Assembly (NCBI GenBank): GCA_030425395.1
Contig: JAUIAS010000015.1
Coordinates: 1 to 64,000, forward strand
Length of the DNA: 64,000 nt
Source: Alphaproteobacteria bacterium
GTDB taxonomy: Bacteria > Pseudomonadota > Alphaproteobacteria > Rhodobacterales > Rhodobacteraceae
Direction of reading: 5' to 3'
Shown here in pieces: positions 46,722 through 56,107 of this stretch. Numbering within the stretch: the first letter of the stretch is position 1; every line of letters begins with the position of its first letter. A program made the translations under genes and the position numbers. Under the pieces are notes generated by a model, which was not told the DNA's origin, did not search any database, and saw only the letters and a program-made list of their open reading frames with translations.

Positions 46722-47276
46722 ATGGCCGAAGCAGCCTCGCAAGAGATCGGAGCCGACAAATCCCTATTGTTGGTGGATGACGATGAAGCATTCCTGCGGC
46801 GCTTGGCCAAGGCTATGGAGAAGCGCGGCTTTGAAATTGAAACCGCGTCTTCCGTTGCTGCTGGGCGTGCCATCGCAACAGCCCGTCCGCCCGCGTATGC
46901 GGTCGTCGATTTGCGGCTTGAGGATGGAAACGGGTTGGACGTGGTCGAAGTGCTTCGTGAAAAGCGTCCCGATTCACGAGTTGTCGTTCTGACCGGCTAT
47001 GGTGCCATCGCAACAGCGGTTGCAGCGGTCAAGATCGGGGCCACTGATTATCTGTCCAAACCAGCGGACGCCACGGACATCACCAACGCATTGCTGGCGT
47101 CCGGCGATGAACTGCCGCCTCCGCCCGAAAACCCAATGAGCGCGGATCGCGTGCGTTGGGAACACATCCAGCGCGTTTATGAGCTTTGTGATCGTAATGT
47201 TTCGGAAACCGCGCGGCGGCTGAATATGCATCGGCGGACGCTTCAACGTATCTTGGCCAAGCGAAGCCCGCGCTAA
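46722..47276 (+). CDS. regA: Redox response regulator RegA/PrrA
   Basis: 184 residues, the standard length. The phospho-acceptor is Asp63 (VVDLRL), the receiver has LTGYGAIATAV and the lysine of YLSKP; after a proline-rich linker (PPPPENP) the Fis-type helix-turn-helix SETARRLNMHRRTLQRIL closes the protein. Global control of respiration, carbon and nitrogen fixation genes in relatives. ATG 46722 has GAGGAG upstream. Confidence 0.96.
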   Translation: MAEAASQEIGADKSLLLVDDDEAFLRRLAKAMEKRGFEIETASSVAAGRAIATARPPAYAVVDLRLEDGNGLDVVEVLREKRPDSRVVVLTGYGAIATAVAAVKIGATDYLSKPADATDITNALLASGDELPPPPENPMSADRVRWEHIQRVYELCDRNVSETARRLNMHRRTLQRILAKRSPR

Positions 47277-47279
47277 CCG

Positions 47280-47873
47280 TCAGAGCCGGGCCATCAGGTC
47301 AGAATGGCGCGCGGTGAATTCCGTTCGTGCCTCGACCGGTGGGCGCAAACGAATGGACAGCCCGTCCATCAAACCGGCATCTGGTTTCCCAAAGAAGCGA
47401 TCCGCTTCCTGAGTGGTAAACCCAGCGATATCCGTCGCTTCCATCCATGCGCTGATGCGATCCGCCTTTTTGATGGTTTTCTTGATAGTTTGCGGGATCT
47501 GTGCCGGCAGACCAAAGCGCAGGTGAATTGCGGCAGTCAACCGGTCATCCAATGCGCTATACCCCGGTCCCACTGCGGCCTTGACCGGGGAAATCATGTC
47601 TCCGATGACATACTCGGGCGCATCGTGAAGCAGCGCTGCCAATTGCCATTTGACAGGCGCGCGCGGCATCAGGCGTGAAAAGAGCGTTTCCACAAGCATA
47701 GAGTGTTCTGCCACTGAATACGCGAAATCGCCTTTGGTTTGCCCGTTCCATCGCGCAACAAAGGCCAGTCCGTGGGCGATATCCTCTATTTCGATATCGA
47801 CGGGCGTTGGGTCCAGAAGATCAAGACGGCGACCGGACAACATACGTTGCCAGGCGCGGGGCTGGGCGGGCAT
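47280..47873 (-). CDS. HD-domain hydrolase, YfbR-like
   Basis: 197 residues with an HD phosphohydrolase core: AYSVAEHSMLVETLF, ALLHDAPEYVIGDM and KKADRISAWMEA carry the metal-binding histidine and aspartates. Related to YfbR-type 5'-nucleotidases acting on deoxynucleoside monophosphates; activity not provable here. Converges on regA with 3 bp between stops. In photosynthetic Rhodobacter hvrA lies at this place instead. Confidence 0.8.
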   Translation of the reverse strand: MPAQPRAWQRMLSGRRLDLLDPTPVDIEIEDIAHGLAFVARWNGQTKGDFAYSVAEHSMLVETLFSRLMPRAPVKWQLAALLHDAPEYVIGDMISPVKAAVGPGYSALDDRLTAAIHLRFGLPAQIPQTIKKTIKKADRISAWMEATDIAGFTTQEADRFFGKPDAGLMDGLSIRLRPPVEARTEFTARHSDLMARL

Positions 47874-48114
47874 TTGGCGATCCTTTTTTCACCTGCATAC
47901 CGCCGGTCTTGGCAAAATTCCAATCGGTTTATCAGGGGTAAAGTAGTTCGCCGTGTTGGATTGAAGCAACCTATGCGTGCGTGAAAGAGAGAATGAGCCG
48001 GGTATCGCGTCGGGTTGCCGCGACATGTCGCAAGGAAGCGAAGATATACGCCGTTGTCGGATGGGGGTGTCAATGCTATCTGCGGCCCAAACGAATGAGT
48101 AAGGATTTCTCAAA

Positions 48115-49503
48115 ATGGCACAAGATTACATCGTTAAGGATATCAGCCTTGCCGAATTTGGCCGCAAGGAACTGAACATTGCCGAAACCGAAATGCCCGG
48201 TCTGATGGCGCTCCGCAAGGAATATGGTGAGGCCAAACCTCTCAAGGGTGCGCGTATCGTTGGATCGCTGCACATGACGATTCAGACGGCTGTTCTGATT
48301 GAAACGCTGGTTGAACTGGGTGCCGATGTGCGCTGGGCGTCCTGCAACATCTTCTCGACGCAGGATCATGCGGCCGCAGCGATCGCGGCGGGCGGAACGC
48401 CTGTGTTTGCGATCAAGGGTCAGACCCTGGAAGAGCACTGGGACTACCTTGATAAGTCGTTCCTGTTTGATGATCTGCCAAACATGATCCTTGACGATGG
48501 TGGTGACGCGACGCTTTACGTCCTGCTGGGCGCGCGCGCTGAAGCTGGCGAAGAAATCATTCCGGTCCCGACCTCGGAAGAGGAAGAAGTGATCAAGGCA
48601 CAGATCGCCAAGCGGATGGCGCAGAGCCCCGGCTGGTTCACCAAGGTGCGCGATCAAATCAAGGGCGTGTCCGAAGAAACAACAACTGGCGTGAACCGTC
48701 TGTACCAACTGGTTCGCGACGGCCAGCTTCCTTTCCCCGCAATCAACGTCAACGACAGCGTTACAAAGTCGAAGTTCGACAACAAGTACGGGTGCAAGGA
48801 ATCGCTGGTGGACGGCATCCGCCGCGCCACCGATACGATGATGGCAGGCAAGACCGCCGTTGTCATGGGCTATGGTGATGTCGGCAAAGGGTCTGCGGCA
48901 TCGTTGAAGGGTGCAGGCGCACGGGTCAAGGTGACCGAAGTCGATCCGATCTGCGCGTTGCAGGCGGCGATGGACGGTTTCGAAGTCGTCCTTCTGGAAG
49001 ATGCTCTGGAAACTGCGGATATCTTTATCACCACGACCGGCAACAAGGACGTGATCCGAATTGAACATATGCGTCAGATGAAAGACATGGCGATTGTCGG
49101 CAACATCGGCCATTTCGACAACGAAATTCAGGTTGCGGCCCTCAAGAACCACAAGTGGACGAACATCAAGGAACAGGTGGACATGATCGAGATGCCGAAC
49201 GGCAATCGTCTGATCCTGTTGTCCGAAGGCCGTCTGCTGAACCTTGGTAACGCCACTGGCCACCCGTCTTTCGTGATGTCGGCGTCCTTTACCAATCAGG
49301 TTCTTGCCCAGATTGAACTGTGGACCAACACCGACGCCTACAAAAATGACGTCTACATTCTGCCCAAGCATCTGGACGAAAAGGTCGCGCGTTTGCATCT
49401 GGATCGGATCGGCGTCCGGCTGACCCAACTGGACGCAGAGCAGGCAGCCTATATCGGCGTCAATCCTGAAGGCCCGTTCAAGCCCGAGCATTACCGCTAC
49501 TGA
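48115..49503 (+). CDS. ahcY: Adenosylhomocysteinase
   Basis: NAD-dependent hydrolysis of S-adenosylhomocysteine to adenosine and homocysteine, recycling SAM. 462 residues with [15 protein letters not shown], the NAD loop [20 protein letters not shown] and the C-terminal KPEHYRY. The ribosome binding site AAGGA is 9 nt from the ATG. About 240 bp upstream hold no gene. No SAH riboswitch consensus was recognised there. Confidence 0.97.
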   Translation: MAQDYIVKDISLAEFGRKELNIAETEMPGLMALRKEYGEAKPLKGARIVGSLHMTIQTAVLIETLVELGADVRWASCNIFSTQDHAAAAIAAGGTPVFAIKGQTLEEHWDYLDKSFLFDDLPNMILDDGGDATLYVLLGARAEAGEEIIPVPTSEEEEVIKAQIAKRMAQSPGWFTKVRDQIKGVSEETTTGVNRLYQLVRDGQLPFPAINVNDSVTKSKFDNKYGCKESLVDGIRRATDTMMAGKTAVVMGYGDVGKGSAASLKGAGARVKVTEVDPICALQAAMDGFEVVLLEDALETADIFITTTGNKDVIRIEHMRQMKDMAIVGNIGHFDNEIQVAALKNHKWTNIKEQVDMIEMPNGNRLILLSEGRLLNLGNATGHPSFVMSASFTNQVLAQIELWTNTDAYKNDVYILPKHLDEKVARLHLDRIGVRLTQLDAEQAAYIGVNPEGPFKPEHYRY

Positions 49504-49516
49504 CGGGCGGCCCGCC

Positions 49517-50482
49517 GTGAGGGTCGTCGTATACGGTGTTGGCGCGGTCGGTGGTGTAGTTGCCGCCGCGCTGACCCGATCGGGTACCGACGTTATCGGT
49601 ATTGCGCGCGGTGCGCAGCTGGATGCAATCCGTGCCAATGGTCTACGGGTCAGGGCACCAGAAGATGAATTCGTGGCGCGGTTTGCCTGCGCCGCGACAC
49701 CTCAGGGTATTTCATTTCGTCCTGATGATGCGATCTTGCTCACGATGAAATCCCAGGACACCGAAGCCGCGCTTGAGGCATTGCGCGCCGCCGGTGTTTC
49801 GGATCAGCCGATTTTCTGTTTTCAGAATGGAGTCGCCAACGAAAGGCGTGCTCTGCGTCTCTTTGACAATGTTCATGGTGTGACGGTCATGATGCCGTGC
49901 AGTTACCTTGAGCCGGGTCGCGTTTCGGTGCGCGCGGCACCGCGTTTCGGTATTTTTGACATTGGCCGATTTCCGGGCGGATCCGATGCAGCCGACCAAG
50001 CACTCGCCCAACGGCTGGATGCCGCGAATTTCGCAGGCTTTGTGCAGCAAGATGTGATGGCCAGCAAGTATGGCAAATTGCTCTTGAATCTTGGAAATAT
50101 GATCGAGGCTGCAGTTGGTCCGGGCGTTGACACCCGCGCCTTGCGCGCCCGTGTGCGGGCCGAGGGCATGGCGGTCTTGCGTCATGCCGGGATTCGTTGG
50201 ATCGACGTGGATGGCAGCGATCCGCGTCGCGATACGCTGATGATCACCACCGAAGTTCCCGGTGAAGATCGCCCAGGTGGATCGACGCTGCAGAGCCTCC
50301 GGCGTGGTGCAGATCGTTTGGAAAGCGACTTTCTGAACGGAGAGATCGCGCTGATCGCGCGTCTGCATGGCATGTCTGCACCGCTGAATTCTGCGCTTGC
50401 GGCGCTTGGTGCGCGTCTGGTCCGCGACCGCACCGGTGCAGCAAGCATGACGGTCGCCGATCTTGAGGCGCTGCTGGCTTGA
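49517..50482 (+). CDS. Ketopantoate reductase family protein (PanE/ApbA-like)
   Basis: 321 residues with the N-terminal nucleotide loop VYGVGAVGGVVAAAL, the NGVANE motif and KYGKLLLNLGNMIEA with the conserved catalytic lysine. GTG start at 49517, 13 bp after ahcY, so possibly cotranscribed. Family members reduce 2-dehydropantoate in pantothenate synthesis or act on other 2-oxo acids; the substrate is not decided. Confidence 0.8.
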   Translation: MRVVVYGVGAVGGVVAAALTRSGTDVIGIARGAQLDAIRANGLRVRAPEDEFVARFACAATPQGISFRPDDAILLTMKSQDTEAALEALRAAGVSDQPIFCFQNGVANERRALRLFDNVHGVTVMMPCSYLEPGRVSVRAAPRFGIFDIGRFPGGSDAADQALAQRLDAANFAGFVQQDVMASKYGKLLLNLGNMIEAAVGPGVDTRALRARVRAEGMAVLRHAGIRWIDVDGSDPRRDTLMITTEVPGEDRPGGSTLQSLRRGADRLESDFLNGEIALIARLHGMSAPLNSALAALGARLVRDRTGAASMTVADLEALLA

Positions 50483-50601
50483 ACAGGCATGGTTCCGGCT
50501 TGGATGATACAGCGGCCGAACAGATTTAGCGTTGACTATATGTAGACCGACAGTAACGTTTCTGCACAGTTTGACGACGTGATTTCAGAGGGAGATAGAT
50601 A

Positions 50602-50943
50602 ATGGGAAAACGTGACGATCTGATCGCCAAATACGCGGATGACCTGAAAAACAAATGCGGCATGGAACCGGACATGGACCTTTTGACCAAGGTGACCATC
50701 GGATGCGGTCCGTCGATTTACAACGCGGATGCATCGACGGTGGCTTCCAGCCAGGAAGGCGAAATGGAAACCGTCAAGAACAACTTCTTGATCAAGAAGC
50801 TTGGCCTTGAAGATGGGCCTCAACTCATGGAAGCGATCAATTCAGTGATCGAAACCTATGGTAAATCCGAACGTAACAAGTATCGCGCAGTGGTTTACTA
50901 TATGCTGACCAAGCATTTCGGCAAGGAATCCGTTTACGGCTGA
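50602..50943 (+). CDS. DUF2853-family small protein
   Basis: 113 residues, charged and soluble, beginning MGKRDDLIAKYADDL. Matches the DUF2853 family by length and by VTIGCGPSIYNADASTV and RNKYRAVVYYMLTKHF. Function unknown. Good GAGGGAGATAG ribosome binding site and a very strong terminator directly downstream suggest a separate, well-expressed single-gene unit. Confidence 0.8.
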   Translation: MGKRDDLIAKYADDLKNKCGMEPDMDLLTKVTIGCGPSIYNADASTVASSQEGEMETVKNNFLIKKLGLEDGPQLMEAINSVIETYGKSERNKYRAVVYYMLTKHFGKESVYG

Positions 50944-50966
50944 AGCGTACGGATTTTGCAATGTTC

Positions 50967-50994
50967 AACGCCCGCCTTGCGCGGGCGTTTTCAA
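50967..50994 (+). terminator. Intrinsic terminator of the DUF2853 gene
   Basis: Perfect 9-bp stem AACGCCCGC / GCGGGCGTT with a 5-nt loop, followed by TTTTC and a T-rich tract, 24 nt after the stop codon. Confidence 0.85.
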
Positions 50995-51165
50995 TTTTAG
51001 TCGAATGCTTGGGTCTTCGGGTTTGGGTCCGGGGCAACAATCGGCTATTGTGAACCTCAGGTCAGTATGGCCGAAACCAATTCGAACACGTGTGGTGGTA
51101 TGGGAGCACGTGGGGAAGGAAGGGTTTCGTCCATAGGGGCCGGAACCCTTCCTCGCTTGTTCATT

Positions 51166-51585
51166 TCAGGACGCGTCACCGCCAAGTTCACGGATGATTT
51201 CCCACTCTGTTGGGGTGACGGGCTGGACCGACAATCTGGAATTACGCACCAAGATCATATCGGCAAGGCGTGGATCCGACTTGATCTCATCCAAGGTGAC
51301 AGGTCGCGGCAATGGCCGGACGGCGCGAATGTCGACACATTCCCATCGGTCATCTGTTGTTGTGCTGTCCGGATGCGCTTCTGCGATCACCTCTATGATG
51401 CCAACAACCGCCTTTTCAGTTTGTGAATGATAGAAGAACCCAAGATCACCCTTGGTCATGGTCCGCATGAAATTTCGCGCCTGATAATTGCGAACGCCGT
51501 CCCATTCTTCGCCTGCATCACCCTTGGCGACCTGCTGATCCCATCCCCATGTCGAAGGTTCCGATTTGAACAGCCAGAAGGCCAT
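51166..51585 (-). CDS. EVE-domain protein (PUA-like fold)
   Basis: 139 residues. MAFWLFKSEPSTWGWDQQ and DGVRNYQARNFMRTMTKGDLGFFYHSQTEKAVVGI are the standard EVE signature. EVE domains recognise modified bases in nucleic acids. Its start overlaps the YciI stop (TGATG). The frame is open upstream but begins with a typical MAFWLFK. Confidence 0.9.
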   Translation of the reverse strand: MAFWLFKSEPSTWGWDQQVAKGDAGEEWDGVRNYQARNFMRTMTKGDLGFFYHSQTEKAVVGIIEVIAEAHPDSTTTDDRWECVDIRAVRPLPRPVTLDEIKSDPRLADMILVRNSRLSVQPVTPTEWEIIRELGGDAS

Positions 51586-51857
51586 CAGCCGATGACCTTT
51601 TTCCAGGCGGTCAGTTCGACGCTTTGGAACAAACCTGCACGCGCATAGGGATCGTTGTCCGCCCAGGATTGCGCGGCGGCCAGATCCTCGACATCCAGAA
51701 TAACCAAAGAGCCGCACATATCCCCGGCCTCGGTCAGCAACGGACCCGCTTGCGCGACCGCCCCGGTTTCTTCGATATACGCTAGATGCGCAGCCCGATT
51801 GTCCATGCGGGTTTGCAGGGCACCGGGTTTGTCTTTTGCAATGAGGGCGATCAGCAT
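51585..51857 (-). CDS. YciI-like protein
   Basis: 90-residue YciI/DGPF-type ferredoxin-like fold protein: MLIALIAKDKPGALQTRMDNRAAHL and GSLVILDVEDLAAAQSWADNDPYARAGLF. The conserved histidine (residue 24) and aspartate of the NDPY segment are kept. Function unknown. Starts 1 bp from the gpsA stop; overlaps the EVE gene. Confidence 0.85.
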   Translation of the reverse strand: MLIALIAKDKPGALQTRMDNRAAHLAYIEETGAVAQAGPLLTEAGDMCGSLVILDVEDLAAAQSWADNDPYARAGLFQSVELTAWKKVIG

Positions 51858-51858
51858 T

Positions 51859-52821
51859 TCATTCCTCTTTCAGGGGTCTGGATAACAGCATTGATATAAC
51901 GTCCCTTAGCGCGGCCTTGTCGTCAAGAAGAGCAACGACTGCTTGGGAAATCGGCATTTCGATCCCAAGCTCTTGGGCCTTGCGGGTAATGGCGCGGGCG
52001 GTGGAGGCACCTTCGACGGTGATAGACGGATCAAACGTGTCGCGGTGCCCGATGGATATCCCGAACCGGTAATTGCGGGACTGTTCGGAGGTACAGGTCA
52101 GGGCAAGATCCCCGAAACCGGACAAACCCGAAAGCGTTTCCGCCCGCGCGCCCAGAGCAACCGAAATGCGCATCATCTCCGCATATCCGCGCGTCATCAG
52201 GGCTGCGCGCGCGCTTTCGCCAAGGCCCGCGCCGATGACCGTTCCGCAGGCAATTGCGATTACGTTCTTCAACGCCCCGCCAAGTTCCGCCCCGGTCACA
52301 TCTTCGGTGCGGTAAAGCCGCAGCGTGTCCGTGCGTAACTGTTTCTGAAGCTCCGCGCCCATGGTGCCATCGGCGCAGGCCAGTGTCAGCGCCGTTGGAA
52401 GGCCGCGCGCGATATCGGCGGCAAAGCTGGGACCGGTCAGAATGGCCGCGCGCGTGGGATCGGTGTATTCGCCCAGAATGCGCGCAGGACCGGTAAGCGT
52501 CTTCAGTTCGATCCCCTTGCAGCATGCAACCAAGGGCTTTCCCCGTACATGGTTTCCAAATTCATCCAGTGCGCTCCGCATTTGCTGCATTGGAACCGCG
52601 ACAAGGACTGTGTCTGCGATTTCAAGAGCTTGGGAACCGCTGGTTACTTCCAGATTTTCAGGAAATCTGGCACCCGGTAGCCTGCGTTCGTTGATCCGTG
52701 CGTTTTGCATCAGGGTCGCCGCGTTGGAGTCGCGGGCGATAAGTGCGACGTTTCTGTGCCGTGCCAATGTAATTGCCAGCGCGGTGCCAAAAGCCCCCGC
52801 CCCAAGAACTGCGACGGTCAT
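51859..52821 (-). CDS. gpsA: Glycerol-3-phosphate dehydrogenase [NAD(P)+]
   Basis: Makes sn-glycerol-3-phosphate for phospholipids. 320 residues with the N-terminal [11 protein letters not shown] loop, [13 protein letters not shown] and [23 protein letters not shown]-like segments containing the catalytic lysine region. Overlaps the tsaD stop by 4 nt; forms tsaD-gpsA-yciI-EVE. Confidence 0.96.
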   Translation of the reverse strand: MTVAVLGAGAFGTALAITLARHRNVALIARDSNAATLMQNARINERRLPGARFPENLEVTSGSQALEIADTVLVAVPMQQMRSALDEFGNHVRGKPLVACCKGIELKTLTGPARILGEYTDPTRAAILTGPSFAADIARGLPTALTLACADGTMGAELQKQLRTDTLRLYRTEDVTGAELGGALKNVIAIACGTVIGAGLGESARAALMTRGYAEMMRISVALGARAETLSGLSGFGDLALTCTSEQSRNYRFGISIGHRDTFDPSITVEGASTARAITRKAQELGIEMPISQAVVALLDDKAALRDVISMLLSRPLKEE

Positions 52822-53900
52822 GCTTTTGCGCCTTTCTTGCCGCTACCCAACATCGCAGGCTGGGTTGTATCCAACGGCCAGCGCGGTCGTGCTGACAAAT
52901 CAAAACCGTCCTGACCGCCGTCCTCAAAAAGCATCAGCCCCGCAAATCCGATCATCGCCGCATTGTCAGTGCACAATGCAAGGGGTGGTGCCAGAAATCG
53001 AACTCCGCTCTGAATGCACAGGTCTGATAGGTGACTGCGAATGGCCGTATTGGCCGCGACACCACCCGCCACAGCAAGAAGAGGCGTATCAGGGCATTCT
53101 TGAAGATAGTTGTCGATGGCGCGGCGCGCCTTCGCGGTCAGCACTTCGGCAACTGCGGCTTGAAATGATGCGCAAAGATCTGCCCGATCCTGACGGCGCA
53201 GCCCCCCGTCCTTTGCTACCAGCGCGTCGCGTTGGCGCAAAACAGCGGTCTTGAGGCCGGAAAAAGACAGATCGCATCCGGGCCGATCCAACAAGGGGCG
53301 GGGCAGGGCAAATCGCTTGGGGTCGCCTGCTTCTGCTTCGGCCTGAACAGACGGACCGCCCGGTTGCGGCAGGCCCAGAATGCGTGCGGCCTTGTCAAAC
53401 GCTTCGCCCGGTGCATCGTCGATGGTGCCGCCCAAGCGGCTGAAATCGGATGGTCCGCGCACAATCAGAAATTGGCAATGACCACCGGATACCAACAGCA
53501 TGAGATAGGGAAAAGCCACCCCATCGGTAAGGCGCGGCGTCAGCGCGTGCCCTGCCAGATGGTTGACACCGATCAATGGCTTGCCGGTAGCGGCGGCCAA
53601 TCCCTTTGCGAACATCACCCCGGATACAACTCCGCCGATCAGCCCCGGACCAGCGGTCACAGCGATTGCGTCCACCTCTGGCAAAGCCACGCCTGCTTGT
53701 TTCAGGGCACGGGCCGTAACAGCATCCAGACGTTCGGCATGGGCGCGTGCTGCGATTTCAGGCACTACACCGCCAAAATCGGCGTGCAGCGCCGTTTGCC
53801 CTTCTACCACAGATGACAACACATCGGCGGATTGCGGTGTGCCACGCACAATCGCCGCCGCGGTGTCATCGCAACTGCTTTCTATTCCAAGTATGGTCAT
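52818..53900 (-). CDS. tsaD: tRNA N6-adenosine threonylcarbamoyltransferase TsaD
   Basis: Catalytic subunit for t6A37 in ANN-decoding tRNAs. 360 residues: [18 protein letters not shown], metal-binding [16 protein letters not shown] and [21 protein letters not shown]. Start at 53900 (AGG site); ATG 53912 is an alternative. Divergent from hemD. tsaE is 10 kb away. Confidence 0.95.
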   Translation of the reverse strand: MTILGIESSCDDTAAAIVRGTPQSADVLSSVVEGQTALHADFGGVVPEIAARAHAERLDAVTARALKQAGVALPEVDAIAVTAGPGLIGGVVSGVMFAKGLAAATGKPLIGVNHLAGHALTPRLTDGVAFPYLMLLVSGGHCQFLIVRGPSDFSRLGGTIDDAPGEAFDKAARILGLPQPGGPSVQAEAEAGDPKRFALPRPLLDRPGCDLSFSGLKTAVLRQRDALVAKDGGLRRQDRADLCASFQAAVAEVLTAKARRAIDNYLQECPDTPLLAVAGGVAANTAIRSHLSDLCIQSGVRFLAPPLALCTDNAAMIGFAGLMLFEDGGQDGFDLSARPRWPLDTTQPAMLGSGKKGAKA

Positions 53901-53984
53901 TTGGCCTGTCATTGGCGCGCCCGTTGCATCCGGTGTTATACGCAGGTAACACCCGCCATGGCGGCAAACAATCCCGGGCGGGCG

Positions 53985-54707
53985 ATGCACAGGGACAAGC
54001 CTATTCTTCTTCTTTCGCGGCCCGAGGCGGATTCGCAGCGGTTCCTTACCGCTTTGCCAACTGATTTAGTGTCGTTCTGCCACCCGATCATCGCGCCAGT
54101 CTTTCGAATTTTCACCTTGCCGGTCGATCGGCCAATGGCCGGTGACATCATCCTGACATCATCCAATGCGCTTGGGTCGGTTCCTGCTGCGCAAGGGTGC
54201 CGCGCATGGTGCATCGGGCAGGCAACGACGGAAAAGGCACGCCAAGCCGGGTTTGACGCACGATTTGCAGGGCGAGCGGCGGATGATCTGGTTGCCTATC
54301 TCGGCGGATTTCCGCCACAGAAATTCACCCATTTTCGTGGCAAACACACACGAGGCGATATTGCCGAAAGGTTGCGTGCGGCGGGGCACGACGTTGGCGA
54401 AGCGATTGTCTATGACCAGATCGAGACAGCTTGGCAGGATCGGGTTTCCCAAGCGCTCTTTGAGGCTTCTGCCATTGTCGCGCCTGTTTTTTCACCCAGA
54501 ACCGGCCGCATTGTTTCACGTCGGATCGGTGATACCGCAAAGCTGTATCTGGCCGCGATGAGCGAATCTGTCGCGTTGGAATTCGATAATCGCGATTCAA
54601 ATCATACTGTTATTGCGGCACAACCAGAATGGAACGGGATGCTGGACGCAACGATCCGACTGCTGAAACTCGTGTCCCGGGTTGAGGGTAACCCAAGCGC
54701 ACTGTAA
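53985..54707 (+). CDS. hemD: Uroporphyrinogen-III synthase
   Basis: Cyclises hydroxymethylbilane to uroporphyrinogen III. 240 residues; the family is weakly conserved, but [24 protein letters not shown] and a long two-lobed alternation of helices and strands fit. Start ATG 53985; an in-frame ATG at 53958 is possible. hemC, its usual neighbour, is not seen; mitofilin-like and hemY genes follow, which is the usual alphaproteobacterial string and supports the call. Confidence 0.8.
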   Translation: MHRDKPILLLSRPEADSQRFLTALPTDLVSFCHPIIAPVFRIFTLPVDRPMAGDIILTSSNALGSVPAAQGCRAWCIGQATTEKARQAGFDARFAGRAADDLVAYLGGFPPQKFTHFRGKHTRGDIAERLRAAGHDVGEAIVYDQIETAWQDRVSQALFEASAIVAPVFSPRTGRIVSRRIGDTAKLYLAAMSESVALEFDNRDSNHTVIAAQPEWNGMLDATIRLLKLVSRVEGNPSAL

Positions 54708-54757
54708 ACCAGCTATTGAAATGGTGCTGCATCGCAGAATCTGAAAGGGCGCAAACG

Positions 54758-56095
54758 TTGGCCGACAAAAAGACCACAGAAGACAAAACGCAATCTCCTG
54801 CGGCCGCAAGTAACGACAGCGCGGAACTGCCATCGCAGGACGCGCCGCAGGATGAAGCAGATATCAAGGCCGACGGTCAGGCCGCCACTGAAAGTGACGC
54901 GCGCGAGCAGAACGAAGCCGAAATGGCTTTTTCTGATCCTTCTGAAATGAAAGACCCTTCCGAAGCCGAAGCCGAAGCCGAAGCCGAAGCCGAAGCCGAA
55001 GCCGAAGCCGAAGCCGAAGCCGAAGCCGAAGCCGAAGCCGAAGCCGAAGCCGAAGCCGAAGCGCAAGTTGCGCCAGAAACACCACCTGCACCGGCCCCTC
55101 AAGTGGTCGAAAGGGTGATCGAGAAAAAGGGCCGCGCGGTTCCGGCAATTTTCGGCGGCTTGATTGGCGCGTTCCTGGGCCTTTTCGGAACGACCAATGC
55201 AACGGTTCAGTCCTACCTGCCCGAAGGTCTGAGGATCAGTGCCGAAACCGACGGGCTGGAAGCGATGCAATCGCAGCTTGATGCGGTAAACGATGCAATC
55301 GGCGGACTGTCTGGCAAGGTTGATGCGATACCCGCGCCCGTCGATAACGGGGCCCGACTTGCGGTCGTTTCGGACAAGCTTTCCGAACTCGAAGGACAGA
55401 TTTCCGGATTGGCCGCGCGTATCAAAGACTTGGAAGCGCGCCCTGTTTCACCCGCTTCTTCTCCCGCACCTGCACCGGAACCGGCTGTGGATCCTGCTGT
55501 AATCGCTGAGTTGGAAGCCCTGCGTGCGGCGTTGGAGGCCCAGAAATCCGAACTTGCCTCCATGATCGACAGCGCCAAGGCCGATGAGGCCGCCGCCGCC
55601 GAAATGGCGCGCAAGGCGCAGGCCACCGGGGCGCTTGCTGAATTGCGGGTCGCGCTGGGCACCGGTCAGGCCTATTCCGATGCGCTTGACGCGGTTGCGG
55701 CCTTTGGGCTGAACGTGCCTGCGGTGTTGTCCGACAACGCGGGCGAAGGTTTGGTCACACTTGATAAATTGACCGAAACCTACCCCGAAGCCGCACGTGC
55801 TGCTCTGTCTGCCGCCCGATCGGAAACCGGCGCTGCCGGGGGCGTGCGCGGATTCTTCGAACGTCAATTGTCGGTTCGATCGGTCACACCGCGTGAAGGC
55901 AGCGATGTCGATGCCGTGCTTTCGCGTGCCGAAGCCGCTGTTCGCGCTGGGGATATCGCCGCAGCACTTGTTGAACTGGATGGGCTGACCGGGCCCGCTG
56001 CCGCAGAAATGCAAGGCTGGATAGCCGCCGCTCGCACACGACAGGACGCGGTTCAGGCCGTTCAGGACCTATCGCAAAGCCTCGCCTCAAACTGA
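54758..56095 (+). CDS. Mitofilin-like inner-membrane protein with an Ala-Glu repeat
   Basis: 445 residues from a TTG start at 54758. N-terminal acidic disordered region ending in seventeen Glu-Ala dipeptides, one membrane helix (about residues 129-146, AVPAIFGGLIGAFLGLFG), coiled-coil segments (LDAVNDAIGGLSGK, LEGQISGLAARIKDLEA, EALRAALEAQKSELASM) and a C-terminal domain with RGFFERQLSVRSV typical of the bacterial mitofilin/COG4223 family. Such proteins organise inner-membrane shape and cell-envelope haem-gene neighbourhoods (hemD-mitofilin-hemY). An earlier TTG at 54716 is less likely. Confidence 0.82.
   Translation: MADKKTTEDKTQSPAAASNDSAELPSQDAPQDEADIKADGQAATESDAREQNEAEMAFSDPSEMKDPSEAEAEAEAEAEAEAEAEAEAEAEAEAEAEAEAEAQVAPETPPAPAPQVVERVIEKKGRAVPAIFGGLIGAFLGLFGTTNATVQSYLPEGLRISAETDGLEAMQSQLDAVNDAIGGLSGKVDAIPAPVDNGARLAVVSDKLSELEGQISGLAARIKDLEARPVSPASSPAPAPEPAVDPAVIAELEALRAALEAQKSELASMIDSAKADEAAAAEMARKAQATGALAELRVALGTGQAYSDALDAVAAFGLNVPAVLSDNAGEGLVTLDKLTETYPEAARAALSAARSETGAAGGVRGFFERQLSVRSVTPREGSDVDAVLSRAEAAVRAGDIAAALVELDGLTGPAAAEMQGWIAAARTRQDAVQAVQDLSQSLASN
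54962..55063 (+). repeat. Hexanucleotide microsatellite, 17 units of GAAGCC
   Basis: Sixteen exact GAAGCC copies plus a final GAAGCG, 102 bp, within the mitofilin-like gene. It encodes (Glu-Ala)17. Being a multiple of three, unit gain or loss keeps the frame. The opposite strand reads as Leu-Arg or Phe-Gly runs, which are artefacts. Confidence 0.97.
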
Positions 56096-56107
56096 AGGGT
56101 CTGACCC

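Noticed and set aside
47874-48114. SAH riboswitch upstream of ahcY
   Set aside because: The conserved SAH-aptamer core was not recognised; a covariance search would be decisive.
51067-51426. 119-codon plus-strand frame opposite the EVE gene
   Set aside because: Antisense to a well-supported EVE gene and without a family match; the inverted repeat near 51117-51150 lacks a T-run and was not called a terminator.
54713-55270. Minus-strand frame encoding a Gly-Phe run, and another with a Leu-Arg run
   Set aside because: Both are the complement of the GAAGCC repeat within the mitofilin-like gene.
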